A stretch of 64,000 nt of DNA, taken from contig NZ_OY760055.1 of NCBI RefSeq assembly GCF_963662885.1, positions 382,001 through 446,000 of the forward strand, read 5' to 3'. Under the pieces are notes generated by a model. It saw nothing but the letters and a program-made list of their open reading frames with translations. It did not search any database and was not told the DNA's origin. Source of the DNA: an uncultured Pseudodesulfovibrio sp. GTDB lineage: Bacteria; Desulfobacterota; Desulfovibrionia; Desulfovibrionales; Desulfovibrionaceae. The position numbers and the translations under genes are program-made. This document shows, piece by piece, positions 63,730 to 64,000 of the stretch (positions are counted from its first letter, which is position 1; the number at the start of each line of letters is the position of its first letter).

Positions 63730-64000
63730 TTAGTCGAAGAGGTCTTCCAGTTCGTCGAACACGTAGTGCATGTACATGACCTTGGGCGAGCCGCCCATGG
63801 AAATGGCGAGCATGGCTGCCTGCATGATTTCTTCCTTGGTGGCGCCATGGCTGGCCGCTCCCTGAATGTGGAGGGAGATGCACATCTCGCACTGGGACAT
63901 CATGGAACAGGCCACGTGGATCAGTTCCTGGGTCTTGTGGTCGATGGGTCCAAATTGGCTGATCTCCTTGGTGAAAGCAAGGTAATTGGGGAAGACGTTG
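63730..64000 (-). CDS. Carboxymuconolactone decarboxylase-family (AhpD-like) protein, 5' end beyond window
   Basis: The last 89 residues of a leftward gene whose start lies beyond 64000. The frame reads through from the edge (NVFPNYLAFTKEISQFGPID, then HKTQELIHVACSMMSQ) to the stop at 63730. The motif QCEMCISLHIQGA is the CxxCxxxH active site of AhpD-like proteins, followed by GATKEEIMQAAMLAISMGG. These are thiol-based peroxidase partners or lactone decarboxylases. The short reach and ending FDELEDLFD fit the small alkylhydroperoxidase group. Confidence 0.87.
   Translation of the reverse strand, partial: NVFPNYLAFTKEISQFGPIDHKTQELIHVACSMMSQCEMCISLHIQGAASHGATKEEIMQAAMLAISMGGSPKVMYMHYVFDELEDLFD

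Overview
The window looks like chromosome from a Desulfovibrionaceae-type (Pseudodesulfovibrio/Desulfovibrio-like) sulfate reducer. It is GC-rich, with a Tat-exported periplasmic [NiFe] hydrogenase beside a class III multihaem cytochrome, flagellar genes, many sigma-54-type promoters and activators, and a molybdopterin reductase operon. This assignment is inferred from gene content and protein motifs; no database search was possible. I found no rRNA, tRNA, CRISPR array, insertion sequence or phage gene.

Layout. 0-5.3 kb: a leftward flagellar block (ECF-like sigma factor, flgD, flgE, 5' part of flgK) behind a sigma-54-like promoter, plus a flagellin gene. 5.5-10.2 kb: a tight rightward operon of response regulator, TonB-dependent receptor, YfiR-like periplasmic protein and a histidine kinase whose sensor half resembles YfiN; I read it as one envelope-spanning signalling unit. 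10.3-13.9 kb: a Cache/HAMP adenylate cyclase overlapping a solute-binding protein gene. 13.9-18.9 kb: TetR repressor and RND efflux pair with a recognisable operator and promoter. 19.0-24.8 kb: a lone amino-acid-type binding protein, potABCD polyamine importer and an acyltransferase. 24.9-28.8 kb: SET-domain protein, small proteins, GNAT, and a sigma-54 activator next to a matching promoter. 28.8-29.1 kb: three strong hairpins in gene-free DNA. 29.1-37.8 kb: a four-gene glycogen operon ending in a 1413-aa fusion of eukaryotic-type glycogen synthase and alpha-glucan phosphorylase. 38.0-41.3 kb: BvgS-like hybrid kinase. 41.4-44.5 kb: cytochrome and hydrogenase operon. 44.6-48.9 kb: second RND efflux pair. 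49.2-55.4 kb: small secreted protein, LuxR/NarL-type regulator and a chaperone-A-B-C molybdopterin reductase operon. 55.5-63.1 kb: AcoR-type activator and an acetoin dehydrogenase operon (acoC, Lin0512-like, acoA, acoB, acoX, DUF6506-like) with a clear sigma-54 promoter and paired activator sites. 63.2-64.0 kb: a thioesterase and the 3' part of an AhpD-like gene.

How the genes fit together. The content suits a motile anaerobe that oxidises H2 in the periplasm through a cytochrome c, respires an external acceptor through a molybdoenzyme, catabolises acetoin, stores glycogen, and carries a large sensory load for one 64-kb stretch (two histidine kinases, one cyclase, two sigma-54 activators, one LuxR regulator, one TetR repressor, one ECF-like sigma factor). 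The leads I rate highest are the receptor/YfiR/kinase operon, the synthase-phosphorylase fusion, the ECF-like sigma gene in the hook operon, a structured G.U-rich hairpin near 29.07 kb, and the paired regulator sites upstream of aco and of the molybdoenzyme operon.
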